Origin: an uncultured cyanobacterium
GTDB lineage: Bacteria; Cyanobacteriota; Cyanobacteriia; PCC-6307; Cyanobiaceae
Assembly: GCA_903928835.1 (NCBI GenBank)
Contig: CAIYSK010000040.1
Coordinates: 1-10,683 of the forward strand
Length of the DNA stretch: 10,683 bases
Direction: 5' to 3'
Shown: positions 7,793-10,683 of the stretch, piece after piece
Layout of the letters: each line of letters opens with the position of its first letter
Position numbering within the stretch: position 1 is the stretch's first letter
Program-made: the position numbers and the translations under genes
The notes under the pieces: model-generated
Database searches by the model: none
What the model saw: the letters and a program-made list of their open reading frames with translations, nothing else
Told to the model about the DNA's origin: nothing

Positions 7793-7804
7793 TGGCAAGT
7801 GCCA
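7793..7804. repeat. Second dyad in the glpX-rpe control region
   Basis: TGGCA (7793-7797), AG, TGCCA (7800-7804) forms a five-base-arm dyad, embedded in GTGGC ... GCCAC, which offers an alternative stem. Its centre is about 36 bases from that of the stronger dyad at 7754-7770. It may be part of the same regulatory region; chance occurrence is quite possible. Confidence 0.25.
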
Positions 7805-7880
7805 GCCACTGCAGGGGCTTTCGGTGTTGAAGCGGCCGCAACTGTATCAGTGCTCCAGATGGGCAGCGCAGGCTGATCCT

Positions 7881-7886
7881 TACAAT
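7881..7886 (+). promoter_or_regulatory. rpe: Possible -10 element for rpe
   Basis: TACAAT differs from TATAAT at one position and lies 31 bases before the rpe ATG, which would give a short leader. The -35 region at the right distance (GATGGG) does not resemble TTGACA. Weak -35 elements are common in cyanobacteria, so this stays a candidate only. Confidence 0.35.
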
Positions 7887-7906
7887 CGCTCACTCCATGC
7901 CCAGCC

Positions 7907-7910
7907 GAGG
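7907..7910 (+). promoter_or_regulatory. rpe: Ribosome binding site deciding the rpe start
   Basis: GAGG lies seven bases before the ATG at 7918. An in-frame ATG at 7897 would add seven residues (MPSRGFR) that are not family-like and has no such site, so the ATG at 7918 is preferred. Confidence 0.5.
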
Positions 7911-7917
7911 TTTCCGT

Positions 7918-8589
7918 ATGAGCACCAAACCGTTGGTGATCTCGCCTTCGATCCTCTCTGCGGACTTCTCCCGCCTTGGCGAAGACGTGCGTGCCGTCGA
8001 CCAGGCGGGAGCCGATTGGATCCATGTGGACGTGATGGACGGGCGCTTCGTACCCAACATCACCATTGGTCCCTTGATCGTGGAAGCCCTTAGGCCTGTC
8101 ACAACCAAGCCCCTCGACGTTCACCTGATGATCGTGGAACCTGAAAAGTATGTGGCCGACTTTGCCAAGGCGGGCGCCGACATCATCAGCGTGCAGGTGG
8201 AAGCCTGCCCCCACCTGCACCGCAACCTCGGCCAAATAAAGGACCTCGGCAAGATGGCGGGTGCCGTTCTCAATCCAGGTACACCCATCGACACGCTCGA
8301 GTACTGCCTTGAACTGTGCGATCTCGTCTTGATCATGAGTGTTAACCCCGGATTCGGCGGTCAGAGCTTCATCCCCTCCCAGGTCGACAAAATTCGTTCC
8401 CTGCGCCGTATGTGCGATGAGAAGGGTCTAGATCCCTGGATCGAAGTGGATGGCGGCATCAAGGCGGAGAACGCCTGGCAAGTGATCGAAGCTGGTGCCA
8501 ATGCGATCGTCAGCGGCTCTGGGGTGTTCAACCAGCCGAGTTACGCCGATGCCATCACCGGAATCCGCAATAGCAAGCGGCCCGGCTGA
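7918..8589 (+). CDS. rpe: Ribulose-phosphate 3-epimerase
   Basis: Rpe interconverts ribulose 5-phosphate and xylulose 5-phosphate in the cytoplasm; it is shared by the Calvin cycle and the pentose phosphate pathway. From the ATG at 7918 it has 223 residues, a normal length for this TIM-barrel enzyme. Motifs: SILSADF (11-17), [12 protein letters not shown] (36-47), LDVHLM (66-71), [10 protein letters not shown] (140-149) and VDGGI (177-181). The metal-binding set histidine 36, aspartate 38, histidine 69 and aspartate 178, including the two acid-base aspartates, is complete. It is the only complete plus-strand gene here, divergent from glpX and followed by a strong terminator, so it is probably a single-gene transcript. 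Its partner reactions (Gnd makes its substrate; FBPase/SBPase belongs to the same cycle) are encoded nearby. Confidence 0.98.
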   Translation: MSTKPLVISPSILSADFSRLGEDVRAVDQAGADWIHVDVMDGRFVPNITIGPLIVEALRPVTTKPLDVHLMIVEPEKYVADFAKAGADIISVQVEACPHLHRNLGQIKDLGKMAGAVLNPGTPIDTLEYCLELCDLVLIMSVNPGFGGQSFIPSQVDKIRSLRRMCDEKGLDPWIEVDGGIKAENAWQVIEAGANAIVSGSGVFNQPSYADAITGIRNSKRPG

Positions 8590-8614
8590 GTTTCGCTTAC
8601 CTGAACTTCCCCCA

Positions 8615-8628
8615 AGGGCAATTGCCCT
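8615..8628. repeat. 14-bp perfect palindrome between rpe and its terminator
   Basis: AGGGCAA followed by TTGCCCT is a perfect uninterrupted 14-base palindrome, 26 bases after the rpe stop and five bases before the terminator stem. In RNA it could fold with a tight AATT loop as an extra hairpin; in DNA it could be a protein site. No T-run follows it. Confidence 0.4.
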
Positions 8629-8632
8629 GTCG

Positions 8633-8662
8633 CCCCAGGTCCGTAGGACCCTGGGGCTTTTT
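8633..8662 (+). terminator. Intrinsic terminator of rpe
   Basis: CCCCAGGTCC (8633-8642), loop GTA, GGACCCTGGGG (8646-8656) forms a ten-pair stem with one bulged C, followed by CTTTTT (8657-8662). It begins about 43 bases after the rpe stop. On the opposite strand no T-run follows the stem, so it serves rpe and not the convergent ccsA transcript. Confidence 0.88.
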
Positions 8663-8683
8663 GCTGGTCGCAGTTGCTAGGGC

Positions 8684-9625
8684 TTAACTATCAAAGAACC
8701 ATCCATAACTGTGCAAGCCGATACCGAGAAGATTGACGCCGATATAACAAACGGCAATCACAACCAATCCCGCCACGGCAACGAAAGCTGGCTTGCGGCC
8801 CTGCCAGCCCCGGATTAACCGGGTGTGCAGGTAAGCGGCATAGACAAGCCAGCAGATCAAGGCCCACGTTTCTTTCGGGTCCCAGCTCCACCAACTTCCC
8901 CAGGCCTCATTGGCCCAAACCGCCCCGCTCACCAAGCCCACAGAAAGCAGGAGGAAACCAACCGTGATCGTGCGATAGCTCAAGGAATCCAGCTGCTCCG
9001 CGATGGGCATGGCCACGCTGCTCAGCTCAACCTGGGCTGAAGAACCATCGGCGCCAAGACTCGCAAGCTGGGCCTGGCGAAAGCCGCCACTCCCGATCGA
9101 GCTGCTCCGCAGTTCAAGGACATTGCCCCGGTCGGTGAACAGCACAGCCATCGAGAGCAGGGAACCGACCAGCAAAGCGGCGTAGCTGAGCATGATCACG
9201 CTCACGTGCATGACCAGCCAACTGGACCGGAGAGCCGGCACCAGGGGGGATGCCTCTTGCAGGGTGTCTGGCAGGGCAAAGCTGGCAAAGGCCACACATC
9301 CCAGGGCCATCGGGGTGGCCGCGGCTGGAACCAGGGGTGATGGCCAACTGCGCTCCACCAAAAGCTGGGTCAGGGTGCAACCCCAAGCCAGGAAGCACAG
9401 GGATTCGTAGAGGTTGCTGATGGGGAAATGACCCGAATCAAGCCAACGCAGCACCAACTGGGCCGTGAGGCACAGATTGGCTGCCGCCACGAGCAATCGC
9501 ACCGCCGTTGAATTTCGACCACCGCTCAAGGACCAAAAGGAGAGGGGCAAAACCAGCAGCAACAGCGCAAATGCGAGGAGGCCCAAGCCCAGGACCGGAT
9601 CATGAAGCAGGGCTGGCACCGGCAT
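8684..9625 (-). CDS. ccsA: Cytochrome c biogenesis protein CcsA (system II; also named CcsB/ResC)
   Basis: CcsA is the haem-handling membrane subunit of system II cytochrome c maturation; with its Ccs1-type partner it delivers haem to apocytochromes on the lumenal/periplasmic side, which cyanobacteria need for cytochromes f and c6. The 313 residues contain about eight hydrophobic helices (near 10-32, 40-60, 71-91, 98-118, 136-163, 218-237, 252-269 and 281-301). Diagnostic are [11 protein letters not shown] (71-81) and the tryptophan-rich WWD segment, residues 237-254, ending WDPKETW. Conserved histidines expected to bind haem are at 140, 267 and 305. The naming differs between databases: ccsA as in chloroplasts, ccsB in many bacterial annotations. 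The ATG start has no clear ribosome binding site. It lies 39 bases after the Lpt-type permease gene on the same strand, probably in one transcript. The Ccs1 partner gene is not in the window. Confidence 0.95.
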   Translation of the reverse strand: MPVPALLHDPVLGLGLLAFALLLLVLPLSFWSLSGGRNSTAVRLLVAAANLCLTAQLVLRWLDSGHFPISNLYESLCFLAWGCTLTQLLVERSWPSPLVPAAATPMALGCVAFASFALPDTLQEASPLVPALRSSWLVMHVSVIMLSYAALLVGSLLSMAVLFTDRGNVLELRSSSIGSGGFRQAQLASLGADGSSAQVELSSVAMPIAEQLDSLSYRTITVGFLLLSVGLVSGAVWANEAWGSWWSWDPKETWALICWLVYAAYLHTRLIRGWQGRKPAFVAVAGLVVIAVCYIGVNLLGIGLHSYGWFFDS

Positions 9626-9664
9626 GACAAAAGCAAAGAACAGTTTGGCGTGGCAACCGAGCCG

Positions 9665-10683
9665 TTAGCGGCTGGACTGGCGCAACAGATACACACCGCC
9701 GCCTAACCCGATCAGGACGGGCACCCAGGCTGAGACAAAGGGCGGCAAGATCCCTTTAACTCCAAGGGAACTCGACATAAACGCCATCAGGTAATAGCCA
9801 AAAATCAAAACCACACTCAAGCCAAAGCCCTGGCTACGGCTGTGGCGCGAATGGGGCTGGACTCCCAAACTGCTACCAATCAAACCAAACACGAGACAGA
9901 CAGCAGGGAAGGAAAAGCGTTCCTGAATGCGAACCGTGAGCTTGCGGGCTTCCTTCGTATTTCCAGCCTCCTTAAGCAACTTCACAGCTGTACGAGATTG
10001 ACCAATCGACATGGTTTCATAGCCAGGAATTTTGGCCATCTGAAGGGGTTCACTACCAATCGGGTAGAGATAGCGATCGAAGTCAGCGGATGTGGTCGAA
10101 CCCTTGGAATCGGGCTGCACGGAAAAGACATGGCCATTGCGGAACAACCATTGGGCATCCTTTTCGCTCCAGTTCGCCTGGTTAGCCGTTAGCAAGACGC
10201 GCTGGGTTCCCCGAGAAAGATCCAATAGCGTGACTTGTTGCATCACACCATTTTTGAATGTCTGGGCATAAAAGAAATGGGTCAATCCTTTTTGCTGCGA
10301 GCCATCAGGATTAGTCACAGTTCCATACTTTGAGAACAAGACGTTATCTTTTTGCTCGCCAGCGATGGCTCTACCCAGGGCACGGTTCAAAACAATCTTG
10401 GATTGCCTTAGGGTTCCAGGAACAACAACTTCGTTAAAAGTGAAGGTGATGCCTGTCATTACAATCGCCACTAAAAGCGCAGGAATAACCATGCGCCAGG
10501 CAGCTACACCTACACTTCTAAGAGCAGTTAGTTCACTATTGCTCGACAACTTGCTATAGGTGAGCAGGCTCGACATCAAGGTGGCCATGGGGAAGGACAA
10601 CACCAGGAAGGAGGGCATCTGGAGCAACAGCACTTGGGCCGCAACATTCAGCGAGAGTCCCGATTCGGCCACCTTGCGGACCA
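9665..10683 (-). CDS. LptF/LptG-family permease (YjgP/YjgQ), N-terminus outside window
   Basis: LptF and LptG are the membrane subunits of the ABC transporter that pulls lipopolysaccharide from the inner membrane towards the periplasmic bridge. About 339 residues are visible. The frame stays open to the right edge; the apparent start at 10672 is an internal GTG (valine), and roughly 45-50 residues including the first membrane helix are probably missing. Counting from 10672: a hydrophobic stretch (20-38), the family segment with SNSELTALRSVGV (44-56), a helix (61-82), a periplasmic strand-rich domain (about 90-245), then three helices (252-270, 283-302, 311-331). Whether it acts as LptF or LptG cannot be told. 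G+C of 10201-10560 is about 46% by direct count, well below the rest of the window. It precedes ccsA by 39 bases. Confidence 0.92.
   Translation of the reverse strand, partial: VRKVAESGLSLNVAAQVLLLQMPSFLVLSFPMATLMSSLLTYSKLSSNSELTALRSVGVAAWRMVIPALLVAIVMTGITFTFNEVVVPGTLRQSKIVLNRALGRAIAGEQKDNVLFSKYGTVTNPDGSQQKGLTHFFYAQTFKNGVMQQVTLLDLSRGTQRVLLTANQANWSEKDAQWLFRNGHVFSVQPDSKGSTTSADFDRYLYPIGSEPLQMAKIPGYETMSIGQSRTAVKLLKEAGNTKEARKLTVRIQERFSFPAVCLVFGLIGSSLGVQPHSRHSRSQGFGLSVVLIFGYYLMAFMSSSLGVKGILPPFVSAWVPVLIGLGGGVYLLRQSSR

Noticed and set aside
7826..7855. Sigma-70-type promoter for rpe with TTGAAG (7827-7832) as -35
   Set aside because: No acceptable -10 lies 16-18 bases downstream; TATCAG is only 12 bases away.
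7750..8235. Open frame of 161 codons on the minus strand across the rpe start
   Set aside because: It covers the conserved rpe N-terminus in antisense and the glpX control region, and shows no recognisable domain.
1..10683. Mobile elements, CRISPR arrays, tRNA/rRNA genes, defence or secondary-metabolite systems, HIP1 (GCGATCGC) repeats
   Set aside because: None was seen on reading the whole window; the genes are conserved housekeeping genes except for one small unknown. Absence of HIP1 is by eye only.

Overview
The window is an ordinary high-GC chromosomal stretch that I read as coming from a picocyanobacterium of the Synechococcus/Cyanobium type. The evidence is the gene content: a class II FBPase/SBPase of Calvin-cycle type, a GlgC with cyanobacterial-style C-terminal lysines, a system II cytochrome c assembly protein (CcsA), glutamyl-tRNA reductase and a CIA30-family protein. 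The order rpe / glpX-hemA-glgC-gnd-pgl ... ilvD also matches, from memory, the arrangement in marine picocyanobacteria. Hand counts on sampled 60-base lines give about 55-65% G+C over most of the window, but about 46% in the lptF-type gene at the right end.

Layout: (1) 1-714 (+), the C-terminal part of ilvD, cut by the left edge. (2) 711-7722 (-), seven genes all on the minus strand, read right to left: glpX, hemA, glgC, gnd, pgl, a CIA30-family gene and a small unrecognised gene. The last four are tightly packed: gnd/pgl overlap at TGATG, pgl and the CIA30 gene are three bases apart in the same frame, and the last gene has its own strong ribosome binding site. The string ends tail to tail with ilvD, the two stop codons sharing one CTAG. 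(3) 7723-7917, a divergent control region between glpX and rpe with two or three short dyads. (4) 7918-8589 (+), rpe, followed by a clear intrinsic terminator. (5) 8684-10683 (-), ccsA preceded by an lptF/lptG-type permease gene that runs off the right edge.

How the genes fit together: GlpX and Rpe work in the Calvin cycle, Rpe also links to the oxidative pentose phosphate pathway, and Pgl and Gnd are consecutive-pathway enzymes of that same route. GlgC opens glycogen synthesis, so the minus-strand string gathers carbon fixation, storage and dark catabolism. HemA, the first committed enzyme of tetrapyrrole synthesis, sits inside the string. CcsA (haem attachment to c-type cytochromes) and the Lpt-type permease (outer-membrane lipid export) form a separate envelope-related pair.

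I found no mobile element, CRISPR array, tRNA, rRNA, phage gene or defence system, and no evidence for a new biological system. No gap without a gene exceeds 300 bases. The points worth a second look are small: the dyads between glpX and rpe, the hairpin at the shared ilvD stop, the in-frame pgl/CIA30 junction, the unrecognised 126-residue protein and the low-GC lptF-type gene.
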